64,000 bases of DNA, from positions 1-64,000 of the forward strand of contig JAXGGA010001034.1 in assembly GCA_038373865.1 (NCBI GenBank), given 5' to 3'. Under the pieces are notes generated by a model, which was not told the DNA's origin, made no database searches, and worked only from the letters and a program-made list of their open reading frames with translations. Position numbers and translations under genes: made by a program. This stretch comes from Uloborus plumipes (Eukaryota; Arthropoda; Arachnida; Araneae; Uloboridae). Below, in pieces: positions 23,365-34,852 of the stretch. Position 1 is the stretch's first letter, and each line of letters begins with the position of its first letter.

Positions 23365-23535
23365 TTCCTAGATGACGGCGGAACTATCCCCCCTCCCCCT
23401 CCTCCCCAATATCACCAAGGACTTTTAGTACATTTATTAGCAGCCTCTTTTGTATGTGCGCACCACCTTTCAAAAAGAGAAATTCTTTCTTATTTTGGGC
23501 CTTCGTTTGCTGGACTATTGTAGGAGAAAAAAAAT
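23365..23535 (+). repeat. Dispersed repeat P, copy 1
   Basis: Contains GACTTTTAGTACATTTAT, GTATGTGCGCACCA and GGCCTTCGTTTGCTGGACTA. Related blocks occur at 24195-24440 and 29026-29255, with a weaker trace near 23820-23900. No termini or coding sequence recognised. Confidence 0.5.
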
Positions 23536-24194
23536 GAAAAGAACACCACCACACATAGAAAAACTTTTCTGCTTTTATTACATCAAACCGATGTTATCAC
23601 CCACACTACTGAACACCAAAAAGAAGGAGTCATATCAACTTACTCTTTGAGGTGTTAAAAATAAATAGAAAAGTGGAATATGCCCAGTTTCATTCATGAA
23701 CTTAAAAATGTGTTCTCTGCACCTACCACAGTTTAAATACGCACTTTCAAATGTGCTTTTCCGCTCCTTATTTTAACAACCGACTATTTCGCTCGCAAAT
23801 TTAAAAAGCTTTTAAGACATAATATGAAACCTTGAAAAAAAAAAAACTTTTAGTCCATGATGGCAGCGCGAGTCACCCCCCCCCCTCCTCGACCACCACA
23901 GGGGAAAAAAAGAAAAACCTGTACACATATTTTTGTTCTCCTTTATTTCTCGCCCTTTTCTTCCTCAACCCACCTTCCAATTACAGGACATTAAATCAAT
24001 CTGATGACCGGTACTACGTGACACCGAAAAAATAATAATTACATTAAATTAATCTTTGGGGAGGCTCCAAAAATAGAAAAAAGTGGGAAAATAGTCAGTT
24101 TTTCAAAAATTCGCAAACTTTGAAATTAAATATCTCGGCACTTATTATAGCTACCATAAAAATAAAGAAAGCTTTTTTAAGATAAGTTTATGTT

Positions 24195-24440
24195 ATTTAA
24201 TTCACTAATTGACACTTTTGCTCGCACGTAAATAGTTTTTGAGATATAGGGCGAAAACTGAAAAGACACCTTTAAAGATCCATGTGGCGCTGAGAGCTCC
24301 TCCCCTATCACTAGGGACTTTTAGTATATTCATCAGGCCCTTCCTGTACCTGTGTGACAATTTTTAGAACTATATGTTTTCTTGTTTTTTTTTTTTTTTT
24401 TTTTTTCACCCTAATTTTGACCTTCGTTTACTAGACTGTA
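24195..24440 (+). repeat. Dispersed repeat P, copy 2
   Basis: Shares GAGATATAGGGCGAAAACTG, a CATGTGGCGCTGAGAG-type block, GGGACTTTTAGTATATTCAT and CTTCGTTTACTAGACTG with 29026-29255. A T homopolymer interrupts it at about 24387-24406. Confidence 0.55.
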
Positions 24441-24467
24441 GTGTTAGTTGCGAAAAGTAATAAATAG

Positions 24468-25901
24468 CACTGGTCAACAGGGATTTTGGTGCCAAAGAAT
24501 TTGGAGGTGATTTCTTATGAATTTGATGCTCTGAATTCAAATATGCTATTAGTTTTTGCCTATCAGCTCGAATTTTTAAGATATCAACATTTTAGGGAAT
24601 TATACATTGCACTTATTTTAAGAGAAAAACCATGGTTTAAAGAAACAAATTAAACAAGACATTTTTATTATATTACACAGGAATTGTATGTGGGTATCCC
24701 AACTTCCTTGATAGCGATCCTCCATACATTTATATCTTAGTGAAATCTTTTGCCATGCTCCTCACTAATGTCTCCTAAATTATCAGGAAAACGGTCTAAG
24801 TGGCTGCGTTACACCCAAGTGATCTGAAATTATTCAGCATCTCCATTGACTAATTCAACACAGTTTTCAGCTTTGTGTTTACCCAGAAAATTTGGACAAC
24901 TGAAACAAATGAATTCCGGGTTTTTTGTTCAATCTCAATCATTGAATTTATGAAGTCATGGGCTTTAATCAGCTGTCTTATTTGTGGGCCATCAAATATT
25001 CCTAATTTAATTTTTTATATACTCGCAGCTGAGGCATCTTTTCCCATGCTAAGTATGATCCTTTCTTATCAAGAGCTTCATTAGACCCAGCTTGATATGC
25101 GGTGGTGGAAGGATGATTTTCTCTCGTATGACTAAAGTAGCATTGATGATATTCTTTTCCCCAACATCCATGTTTGCTATCCTAGGCCACTCTTTTCTAA
25201 CCCAGTGTTGCGTTTTGTCTCTGCTATTCCAGAGGCACAAGAAACAACCAAGGTCAACCAATCAGTTATACATTAGGGTAGGCCGAAAATGTCTTTTTTT
25301 TTTTTAATTTCGATGATGGATATAGCGGAAAAGGTGCCATGGGGTAGCAAAGTGCACAGAAAAAAATTTGAAATTTTTTTGGTCGATTTCTTGATCTGCC
25401 GCAATGACGTTGAAATTCGGAAATTATGCAGTTTTTTGAGATTTTTAGGAAATAATTTTGAAAATTTTTTAGCACCTAACATCTAAAAATGCATTATGAC
25501 AAAAAATGCAATTATTTTACGACAAATGCCCCAAAAATGGCATTTTAACGTTTTAACAAAATTTATTAAAAAGGTATAAAAAACAGGAAATTACCAAATC
25601 TTTTTCATTTCTGGAAAAAGAAGGAATTATACCACGTACCTCAAAATTTTTTGGTTATTTTATGCCCCAAAATGTCACTTTTCCACCCTATCCGTTATCG
25701 AAAATAGAAGATTTTTTTTTTTAATAATTTGCTGAAATCTCGAAAAACTACATTTTATCCAAACTAAATGAATTTATCTAAAAATCTAGAGCTTATACAG
25801 AAAAACTGCTTTTATATATAGATTCAGCAATAGAAATATAGTCAAAATCTGCTAAAAATTCTAGGCACCAAAAAAAAAAAATTTTTTTTTGCAGACCTGT
25901 G
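24468..25901 (-). mobile_element. 1.4-kb DNA transposon with decayed gene (CACTGG/CACAGG termini)
   Basis: The left end CACTGGTCAACAGGG and right end GCAGACCTGTG are inverse, flanked by TAG on both sides (24465-24467 and 25902-25904). The same arrangement with CACAGG termini and TAA duplication occurs at 53306-53944. CAC-starting termini with a 3-bp duplication suggest the CACTA/Mirage/Chapaev group, though a TA-targeting element is possible. It carries a reverse-strand pseudogene (next entry). 25270-25880 is AT-rich, non-coding and would be the 5' leader. Confidence 0.6.
24690..25255 (-). pseudogene. Decayed transposon-borne gene, family unnamed
   Basis: Reverse-strand reading gives, in order and with several frame changes and stops: CFLCLWNSRDKTQHW and KEWPR (about 25245-25195), KIILPPPHIKLGLMK (about 25150-25075), LGIFDGPQIRQLIKAHDFI (about 25010-24950), LGKHKAENCVELV (about 24890-24850), FPDNLGDISEEHGKRFH, a stop, DI (about 24800-24735), and MEDRYQGSW (about 24725-24695). 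I recognise this motif series from memory as a protein repeated in many arthropod genomes, usually annotated as uncharacterised, with the core 'SDEHGERFHQDI ... YQG'. No enzymatic activity is claimed. It lies inside the TIR element 24468-25901; a C-terminal piece of the same family lies at 53567-53710. Confidence 0.65.
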
Positions 25902-25904
25902 TAG

Positions 25905-26798
25905 TAGGACATTCTATAGAAGACGAGACATTTTTCCCGCACAGCTCTATATTTTGACAGCTCTATATTTTATTTCAAAATTAATTTTGAAAAAAATATT
26001 TACTGATTAAACGTTTTGAGATTATTGACTACCACTTGCAGGAAGAAAGGCCTGCTTTTTCATGAAATGGACCTATTAACTATCTACAAATCCAACCAAA
26101 ACTAAATGTAACTTAATGGGTAAAAAACTCATGGTTCTACAATAGTGTAGAAAATCTTAACTCCCAAAAAGACTTTTTACTTCAATTTCACGGAAATCAT
26201 TTAAAGGCACTTCCTTTTGGTGGGGATTTTCTTCTTAATTCTTACGAGACATCCCCAGAAATAAATTTGACAGCACGAAAACCGCAGTTTTGTTTTGTTG
26301 TTATAAGCTTAGAGTCGCTCCCACCGCCGAGCGTTACCTTTGTGCCTGTTTCTTTTGTTGACGTTGTCTGACATTAATTGATAAGGCACATCTACCGGAG
26401 ATCTCTTTAAAGGGAGAACGCAAAAAATCGCTTTCAGGGTATCGTAGGGATGACATATTTATTCCCCGACACAATACTTTACTTCATCTAAGTAGTCATG
26501 TGATGATATCGATTAATCTCTATCATTACAGTGACGACATTGTACGTCCTTTTTTTTTTTTTTTTTCGTCGTGGGGAGAAACAGTAGGTAAATACGGAAG
26601 TGAAACATGTTTTGGTGTTATGGAGTCTTTGGGTAGTTTCTGAGGATTCTTTCGTTCATTTTGACTTGTTCTTGTTTAATGTTCGTGATTAATTACGTTT
26701 CTGCACTTTATTTATTTATTTATTTATTTACATTTCTTTGTGGAACAAAAACAGTGCCGGCTCTCTTAACTTTAATCCGGTTGGACGAAGGATTACAG
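25905..26798. other. No gene; one weak repeat pair
   Basis: About 26455-26620 resembles 28130-28265 (both contain TGATGAYATCGATTAA and GGTAAATACGGAA), an old dispersed repeat with no visible ends. Nothing else was recognised. Confidence 0.4.
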
Positions 26799-26800
26799 TA

Positions 26801-27028
26801 CCGTAAAGTCGGGTTACTTGGACCCACGAAGGGGTTACTTGAGCCCACAGTAAAATGATAAAATCTGGGTTTGGTGCTAGCGTTAGAGACTGCAGAGTGC
26901 TTCTACCTAGCGGAGAAATGAGAAACTGCGTGCAAGTCTTCAACTAGTAAGTACCAAACCTAGATTTTATCATTTTACTGTAATCGGCTCAAGTAACCCC
27001 CTAGGGTCCAAGTAACCCGACTTTACGG
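26801..27028. mobile_element. Mariner-type MITE with ~75-bp TIRs (TA flanks)
   Basis: CCGTAAAGTCGGGTTACTTG at the left is mirrored at the right by AAGTAACCCGACTTTACGG. The inverse similarity continues through GGGGTTACTTGAGCC and GTAAAATGATAAAATCT. TA lies on both sides (26799-26800 and 27029-27030). 228 bp, no transposase. Confidence 0.75.
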
Positions 27029-27030
27029 TA

Positions 27031-28602
27031 GTCTATTTGTTGCAAACAGCGGCGGATATATAAGCTTATGGCTCCGTTGCTCCGTTACAACGCCTGTTTA
27101 GGGGCCTTTTAGAGATGAATAGAACTACGTAAAATATTTTTATATGCAATTTTGAATCATTTTCAAAAGCACTAAATATGATACATTCCACAGTAGCCAG
27201 TTCCACTGTGTAATATTTTTTAAATCATATAGTCATAGGCTTGATTCTTTTAAGTATGAGTACATGCATGTGTTACGTTAGAACTAATGATCTTAAACCA
27301 TATTACATGGGAAATATGAAAATATTATTGTTTTCCTAGAAAAGCTTGATTTGAAAATTTAGAATTATTTCTTGACTTCTTCAAATATTCTTTAATTTTC
27401 AAAAAAAAAAATCATCAGCGTTTGAAGACAAATTCTTAAATTTTAAAATTTTGGTTAATTTAAAAGTGTAATGTAGGACTCATGACCATCTAAACGTCTA
27501 GGAGTATTAAATATCGAAATACAGACAATAATTTAACCAATTATCTCTCATTACAAGTTGATTTTTATTTTATTATTCGACTATAGATAAATAACCAACA
27601 AATGAAATCCCCTGACCGTAATGTATGTTTAATGTTTGAGAAATTTACTGACGCGTTAGCATTTAATACCCCTTCCCCTTCGTAATTCAATATTCAGTAT
27701 TTTTTTCATTTAATTCGCATATTATGTTTCAATATTTTCTTAATAAATAAAATGAAACATCAATGCAAGCAAAGTACATATTGTTAAAAAAAAGTAATAA
27801 TTTTGTGCAGCATAAATTCTGTTAGTCTTTCATAAAGCTCTCAGTTACGAGTCCCCCCCCCCCCTACGGAATTTTTTTCTAATTTTCTTCCCTTATATGG
27901 AACATTAGAAAAACTTGATTTAAAAACGCTATCTACTTATACTACATAATTAAAAAAAAATCAGTAACCTTATTTTTCAGTTTTCTAGCTATTAATTTGA
28001 CCAAATCTGGTAATAGCCTTTGGTTTAAATAACCCTGAAGTAATCTTGTTTTGTGGAAATAAATTACTAATAACGAAATACAGAACGTAAACAACTACTT
28101 ACTGATCCACTTTATTCTTGGAGATATTTCTATCTCGTCCGGCTACGTATTTTCTACGATATAAATTTGTTCCTTTCGTATGATGACATCGATTAACTTG
28201 TGTCATTAACGTGACATCATGCTTTCGTGAAAAGAAATACAGGGTAAATACGGAAACTAAATAACTAGTTTCAGATCTGATAGAAATTTCAGCGTTTTGA
28301 CCATCAAGTGGTGCATTTTCCTTTGAGTAGTAAAGTAGCTTCTGTCATGCGATGACAGATAATTCTTACTCTGTCGTCAATATAATGTTATTTTTCGCAT
28401 ATTAGAGCGAAATATTACGGCTGAGATAACTGGTTATTTATTTTACCAAATTAAAAGTAATTTCAAATATTTTATCTTCCAATTTATGCTTTGCCTTACC
28501 ATTTGAGTTTATTCTACTAAATGATTTTTTCTTGAATACGAAAAAAATAAATAAACCTTATTTTGAATATGCCGACCTGTTAATAAGGACCACGGAGAGC
28601 CA
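27031..28602. other. No gene seen (1.6 kb)
   Basis: AT-rich. It holds the second half of the weak repeat pair at 28130-28265 and a short C-run near 27853-27864, nothing else recognisable. Confidence 0.4.
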
Positions 28603-28980
28603 CACTGTAAAAAATGAATGTTGTTTTTATTGTATAATACAGTTAATTTTGTAGAAATTAACTGTAAAAATTTCTAATTTTACAGAAATAAACTGCACAA
28701 TTGCTAGTTTTACAGTAATAACCTGTAAAATTGCTAACTTTAGAGTTTATTACAGTGCATTTTAGTTTTCAACTGAAACCTCGGCTGCCAGTATTATACT
28801 GCTGTTTTTGCAGCATAATATTGCTAAATTTTAAGGCAATAAACTAAAATTTCGAACTTTACGTTAATAAACTGTAAAATTGCTAGTTTTACAGTTTATC
28901 ACGGTGCATTTTACAGTTTTAAATTGGAACCTCAGCTGCCAGTATTATACTGAAAAAACAACAGTTCCTTTTTTGCAGTG
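28603..28980. mobile_element. CACTG-TIR foldback MITE, copy B
   Basis: CACTGTAAAAAATGAATG at the left and TTTTTGCAGTG at the right. The interior has GTTTATCACGGTGCATTTTA, CCTCAGCTGCCAGTATTATA and repeated AATAAACTGTAAAATTGC. Full-length member of the family at 21527. Confidence 0.8.
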
Positions 28981-29025
28981 TAAGTCGGGCTCCAAATCAG
29001 TTTGTTCCCCCAAACCACTTTCCCG

Positions 29026-29255
29026 CTTTCGAGCAAAATTTACATTTTTGCTCGAAAGTAAATAGTTGTTGAGATATAGGACGAAAACTGAAAAAACAAC
29101 CCTAAAATTACAGGTGGCGCTGCGAAATCCTCTCCTATTACTGGAGACTTTTAGCATGTTTATCAGGAGACCTTTCTGCATATGTGGTGCCAATTTTTAA
29201 AGCTACATGCTTTTTTGTTTTTTCAAACCATTCATTTACTAGACTACTAAACAAG
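29026..29255 (+). repeat. Dispersed repeat P, copy 3, starting with a 13-bp stem
   Basis: CTTTCGAGCAAAA (29026-29038) and TTTTGCTCGAAAG (29046-29058) form a perfect stem with a 7-nt loop. The rest matches repeat P at 24195 (GAGATATAGGACGAAAACTG, GGTGGCGCTGCGAAATCC, GACTTTTAGCATGTTTATC). Confidence 0.55.
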
Positions 29256-29940
29256 TACTTAGATTTGATTAAAAATTTAAAAAAAAACTGACCCCGATAC
29301 TGACTTTATATTAAGCTTATTAAGGTTGAAACGCATTCGAAATAAAAATACATGTAACTGTTTGCGAGAGGGTATTGGAAACACGAAAAAGGAAAGATAA
29401 TCACAGCTAATAAAAATTGCTATAGTCGCAAAAGCAGGACCAAGCGGAAAAATTGAACGTCCTTTAAAAAGTTTTCCACTAAAATCAGTAACAAGCATTG
29501 AATTTGTTCACACATATAAGCTGGCAACAGATAAACGATTTTAATCACTGAAGTTCTTTCCTTGTTGGGCCACGGCCAACAATGACATCGGCTCCCAATA
29601 ACATGAACAATGTCTTAGTGGCACGGCCGTCGTTGGCACAGGAGACAGGGGGGGGGGCACGACCCCTCAATATTTTCGTTGAATTTATAACAATAAAAAG
29701 TGTAACTGAACTAGCAAAGTACGAATATCTTTCGTTGTAGAAAGGAATTACATCAGTATTAGATCATTCGAGAGCCTGCCATTAAAAATAGCGATGTGAC
29801 AGCCTGTGTATTATGAAAAAAGCCAATTATACGGACTTAACATGCAAACATATTTTAGCAGTCAAGTATCTAATGTATTCTGGTCGATTATTTTCAAGTA
29901 TTTTTTACAGCATTCGGAATAGCTCGTATAACGTAGTTAT
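29256..29940. other. No gene seen
   Basis: AT-rich, apart from a C/G-richer patch at 29560-29660 with two ACGGCC motifs and a G-run. No family recognised. Confidence 0.4.
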
Positions 29941-29948
29941 GTTGTGTG

Positions 29949-30274
29949 CAGGGTTGCCAGATGTCCCGGATTTCAAGGGACTATCCCGTTTTTTGAAACA
30001 TTGTCCCGCGTTCCGGAGAACCTTGATACGAGACGTCTTAAGTCCCGTATTCTAGCTAGAAGCAACATTTTGCATTAAATATATACCCTTTACCCCCTTG
30101 GCAGAATTCGAAATGGCGGGCCTGCTCCAGGTAAAAGTGGATTAGTGTATTTTTTTTCCTTCGTGTATATTTGTGAGAAACGTTTCATATTAAAGTCAAG
30201 GTTGGAAAAATTCATCCTTTTGACTTCCCTTCAGCCAGTCACCTTATTTACAGTACTTAAATCTGGCAACCCTG
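29949..30274. mobile_element. hAT-like MITE with CAGGGTTGCCAGAT termini
   Basis: Perfect 14-bp inverted termini CAGGGTTGCCAGAT / ATCTGGCAACCCTG. Flanking octamers GTTGTGTG (29941-29948) and GTTGCGTG (30275-30282) match at 7 of 8. CAG-starting termini with an 8-bp duplication indicate hAT. 326 bp; a plus-strand open stretch crosses it but shows no transposase motif. Confidence 0.8.
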
Positions 30275-30282
30275 GTTGCGTG

Positions 30283-31428
30283 TGTAACAAAAAAAAAGAA
30301 AGAAAAGAAAAACGACTGAATGTAATTTTTGGATTGAAACTGTTTCTGAATATATAAGTCGTGAAAAATGTATGCGGTGTTTTAGTTAAATAGCATCTAT
30401 TTCTGTCTTTAAGTGAAGTCTAGTTTTTAATATGAAAGCTATGGAAATGACTAGATTATTTATTTCTTCTCTTAATTCATAGACAAAAAACCAATTAAGA
30501 GTATTTTCAAATCACATAGGAATGATGAAACGCAATGGCTAAAAGTAAAGCAGCACTCAAAGTGTTCTTTAAATACCCCCATTGAGAGAGAGAAGTTCAT
30601 AGTTACAAACGAATTTTAAAGACTGCTTATCTACTTTTAATTTGACGCGCTAAAAAGGTACAGAAAATGCAACGAATTGTAAATTCTTTTGAAATGGCAG
30701 ATGGAAAAAAAGCACTGAGAAGAACAAAATATTTAGCGAAAAATATGATGTTTCAAAGAGGAATTCAATCTACATTTTTAAGACTCCTTCTTTTTGAAGT
30801 CAGGCATTTTCTAGAAGAAAAAGAAGGTTTCTTTTGTCATCGCTAATTATCTACTTTATTTACAAAGAGGAACAATTCAAAAGGATCGGAACACATATAT
30901 AAATCACTTCAAAAATAAACTGCCATGAACGTACGTTATCTTTATTTTTATTATAAATCAAGTGAGGATCAACATACTTAGAGTAGAAAAGCCTCAATTT
31001 GCATACAATTGTTTCCGGAGAATGTTTTTTCAGAATGTAAAAAAGTGTTGCATAAGCTACGCAAAATTGCAGTTTATTTCCACAAAATATTTAACGCTTG
31101 AAAAGTTCCTACATATCTTTTTGTAGGATGAATAGTATTTTGCGTTATCCTTTTGCGGAAATGAAAAAAACATAAAAAAAATACCACCATTGGTTCATTT
31201 AGCATTTAAAGTATAAGGATTAAATTAAAAGGGTTTTTGGAAAAATAAGAAGCTTTATCGTACATTTCAAAATTAGTCACATTTATTTACTATGCCAACT
31301 AAGATGCCATAAAAGGCATTTCAATCTGAAAAAAAAAAAAAAAAAGTTTGCTCGTGTTACTGTAGCATTCGTTTTGTAAAAGCTCTGTTATATGAAAATT
31401 TCATTGTAATCCATTTGCATTATTTTAA
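30283..31428. other. No gene seen (1.1 kb)
   Basis: AT-rich single-copy-looking DNA without recognised repeats. Confidence 0.4.
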
Positions 31429-31432
31429 TTAA

Positions 31433-31942
31433 CCCATTAATGCCTGACTTTTTTTCCAAAGATATTTTGTGTACTGGTTACAAACAGTGCTTAATGGACA
31501 GGAAAAATAATAAACAAAATATTATGTAAAAAATTATTATTTTATAAAGGGAAGAAAAATCGTCCCTTAAAAGTTACGATAGACCCCACAAGGTACATAC
31601 TTATTTTACTAATTTTTTTTTCTACCTACGATATAATATTAAAAAAGAAATTTTATCAGAAGTAATAAAATCAGCAATTAACATAAACTGGGAAGCTGGG
31701 AATAGCTTTGAAAACTTAGCTTTTTTCTTGAGATCGTGAATGATGTCATTTTTGATAAAGATCATATTAAAACTGCTACAGAAGACACTTTACAATGGTT
31801 ATGTGTTGCAATCTGTTAATAATGAATTGAAACAATACCAAGGTACTCATTGAACACTATTATTTGGTTGAAATGTTCATTTTTGGAAAATTCAGACCCT
31901 TTTTTGGAGTGTCCCTAAAAAGGGACGCTAGGTATTAATGGG
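31433..31942. mobile_element. piggyBac-like element, family 1, copy 1 (TTAA)
   Basis: CCCATTAATGCCTGAC at the left and GGTATTAATGGG at the right, flanked by TTAA (31429-31432 and 31943-31946). Two more copies exist: 55356-55868, and a disrupted one in 38964-40210. TTAA targets and CCC ends fit piggyBac; no transposase is present. Confidence 0.8.
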
Positions 31943-31946
31943 TTAA

Positions 31947-32834
31947 ATTTATAAACATTACTTGAAACAAAATTTTCTTCATATCAAAAATATCCTTTTT
32001 CTACTGTAAAAATTATCTGGCCTAACTATTATAAGAAAACCATTATTGTCAACGATGTGTCTGAGCACTCCGTATTTTAGACACATCGATCCGCTGCTTA
32101 AATTAGGGGTCAACTCAAAAAAGGTTCTTAAAATTGAAGTTTAGAACTAGAGGTTCATCAAAAGTGATATTTCTTTTAAGTTTTATATTTTGAACGACAA
32201 GATAAAACACAACCAGTTCGCTACGTTACCATACATACATCATCACTTTTAAGGTTAATATCTAAAGAACTTTTGAAATATTATAATGGATTGAAATTCA
32301 ACACAGATTTAAACCTTCAGCTTATCGCTTTATGCGTTTTTCGGCAGTGCATTACTTAACTACGTTAAAATGTGGTTTTTTTCTTTTTTTCTTTTTGATC
32401 AATGACAAATAGCTATATGTTTTTTATTTTGGAACTCATTTTGCAGAAAGGTTGCTTTTATAGATTGGCAATCTGCCATCTACACGCTTCCTGTAGCTCT
32501 TGCTCTTCCACCATGAAGGAGATGACGGCGTAAATGGCGCCATCTTTTGAGTTGTCGGGTGACCAATATGTGGCGTACCAATGTATGGATCTTTCGGGGT
32601 ACTTGAACCGCAGAGGACCATGATGGTAACCTAGTATTTTGTCAGCTGAGTCAAACGGACGTTAAATCTCGAGAGCAAACTTGGTTATGTACTCTCAAGC
32701 GTATACTACATGCTTGTCGCAATTTGTCATTGCGAAAAACATAATTTGAATTCGAGACTTAAAAATTAAAATTAATTTTTCCCGGCACAGAAGCCATATC
32801 ATTTGCAGAGAAGAATCAATTATAATTCAAACTT
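31947..32834. other. No gene seen
   Basis: AT-rich except 32440-32640, which is less AT-rich and open for 61 codons on the reverse strand. No protein family is recognised and the codon content gives no support. Confidence 0.4.
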
Positions 32835-33010
32835 AGCTACCAGTTTTTTGGCACTATTAGCTTCTATAATAAAATCTCTGCCCCCATTTCGGCTGTTTCC
32901 TATCCCCGACTGATAAGTCCACAATAAGGGCAAAACTGCACATTCAAGGTGGAATAGCCGAGTTGGCGGTATATTGCATGAACTACAGATTTATCTAAAG
33001 CGATTCTTTT
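32835..33010 (+). repeat. Dispersed repeat R, copy 1 (partial)
   Basis: Shares AGCTACCAG, TTGGCACTATTAGCTTCTA, AATAAGGGCAAAACTGCA and TATATTGCAT with 61605-61920. It ends near the Helitron-like terminus at 33092. Confidence 0.55.
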
Positions 33011-33091
33011 TAATGAGCGACACACACACACAAAATATAACGCAGCGGGTTTGCTGCATTACCATACATGCATCTTCACTTTTAAGGTTAA

Positions 33092-33119
33092 CTAGGTGAC
33101 CCGTGCGGAATTCCGCAAA
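33092..33119 (-). mobile_element. Helitron-type 3' terminus, reverse strand
   Basis: Read on the reverse strand: palindrome GCGGAATTCCGC, then ACGGGTCAC, then CTAG and T. Hairpin, spacer and CTRR are the Helitron 3' signature. The element body would extend to the right, but no 5' TC end was found in the following kilobase. Confidence 0.45.
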
Positions 33120-34066
33120 AAAAAAAAAAAAATTGTAAAATCTTGTACGTTTGCACGACATCGCCATCAACTGCCGTCGTTCTGACAACTTTTCAAAGAG
33201 ATCAAAGACACGTTCACTTTTACAACTACTACAAAAGTACCCTATATTAAAATCAAATACCCAAGGCTACTACTAAACTAAATACTAACGTTATCGCAAA
33301 ACTACCATAGTATTTTGAAACAATAAAAGTTACAATTAAGGTTTACCGAGCTAAGCCTTGGCTTGAAATGTCGCATTTAAAATTGATTTGAACAACAATG
33401 GTATAACGATTTTAACAGTTGAGCAAAAAATTTAACTTTTTCAAACTTCAATCGCTTATAAGTCGCTTAAACGTGGATTTTCGAGATTCTCGTTACGCGG
33501 CGCTAGCGGAGAAACGTTCTAAAGAACGCATTTTTTTTAATCTTTCGAATGAAATCAAAATGGAGACGATACGACAATTATTTCGCTAGATAGAGTCAAT
33601 TTTGTGCCCAAAAATTGAAGTTCGAATAAAAAACGAACCGACACTTTTTAGAGGGTGGGTATAATTTTCGTCAATAGCCCGCGGGATAAGCTTCAAAATC
33701 ATAAATTTTCTTGCAATTCGATAAAGAAATGAGCGAGTTTCGACCGGGTATAGGATTCGGCTTAGAGAAATAATATATGGAGATATTTGATTTTCTGATT
33801 TTATGAAAATACAAAAAATACCAACTTTTAAAAAATCATATAAAATAAACCGAGAAAAAACACGGGAACAGATTGATATCAGCTTATTAATCACTGAATG
33901 GGCTTCAAATGAGCTGATTTTCAAAATTTAAAAAATGGCTTTTTTGAGTAATTGCACTTCAAAGATTGGTGATTTTTGAAAAGTTTGAAAATTTCAAATT
34001 TTATTTCCGCGGCTGTATGCATCTGAGGATTACAATAAAAAAATCTGGTATGGACCCCACACTACT
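33120..34066. other. No gene; presumed Helitron or repeat body
   Basis: AT-rich, with a reverse-strand open stretch of 112 codons (33586-33924) that matches no family I know. It could be the body of the Helitron ending at 33092. Confidence 0.35.
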
Positions 34067-34852
34067 TCCTTTTACGTGTAAATTTCTTAGTAGTTGCCTT
34101 AAGTGTTAAAAAAAAGGCTTGGAGTGAGCAAGGTAGCAATTCAAATATTTACTCCCCTAATCTGCCACGAAACAGTGCAGAAAAATGTTTCACACTGGTT
34201 AATTTTCTAAATATTGCCGATTTTAACATCATTCAGTGAATTTTTCGCAAAATATCGCCAATAGCGCCAAGTTGAACCCAAATTCGAAAAAAAAATTTTT
34301 CGCCAAATTTGTCGCCAACTTGGCGATATGTCGCCAAGTTGGCGTCACACACTTGGCGACCAAAAGTTTGGCGACATGTCGCCAAGTGGTGGCGCCAATT
34401 CATATCACTTGAGTTTGTATTGAAATTAACATTGATTTACCCCAAAAAAGGGGTAAAAGACCCCTTTGGGAACATTCGAATGCAATCACAAGGGGAGGTG
34501 CACAACTAGACCCCCCTCAGAGTCTACATACCAAGCTAGAAGTTTCTACGGCATATAGTTTTTGAGTTATGCGAGCCACATACGCACATACATCCGCACA
34601 TACACCCGCACATACATCCGCACATACGTACATACAGACGTCACGAGAAAACTCGTCGTAATTTACTCGGGGGTGGTCGAAATTGATTTTTCGGCTGTTT
34701 GTATGTTGTTAGGTACATATGCACGTGCTGACAGGTCGAAAAAAGTACGCGACATTCATTCAGGGGTGAGCAAAGTCAAAATTTAGACCGAAATTTGAGT
34801 GAAATTTTTTTCGTGATCACAATACTTCCTTTACTACGTAAAAGGAAGTAAA
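34067..34852 (-). repeat. Chelicerate-type interspersed repeat with ACTTCCTTTTACG ends
   Basis: The left TACTTCCTTTTACGTGTAAA and right TACGTAAAAGGAAGTA ends are inverse, and the right end is itself a hairpin. The interior, read in reverse, includes CTCACCCCTGAATGAATG, a 12-bp array, AAGGGGTCTTTTACCCC and a cluster of TTGGCGACATGTCGCCAA palindromes (34310-34395). From memory this repeat type is common in spider genomes. It has no coding capacity and an unknown class. Confidence 0.6.
34575..34636 (+). repeat. 12-bp tandem repeat
   Basis: About four copies of CACATACATCCG or CACATACACCCG followed by ACGTACATACAG, inside the repeat 34067-34852. Confidence 0.8.

Noticed and set aside
29813..30055. 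80-codon plus-strand frame
   Set aside because: Its second half reads through the hAT-like MITE at 29949; not a gene.
32436..32621. 61-codon reverse-strand frame in a less AT-rich patch
   Set aside because: No family recognised and no splice or promoter support.
33586..33924. 112-codon reverse-strand frame
   Set aside because: Lies in presumed repeat body, has no motif, and composition is unremarkable.
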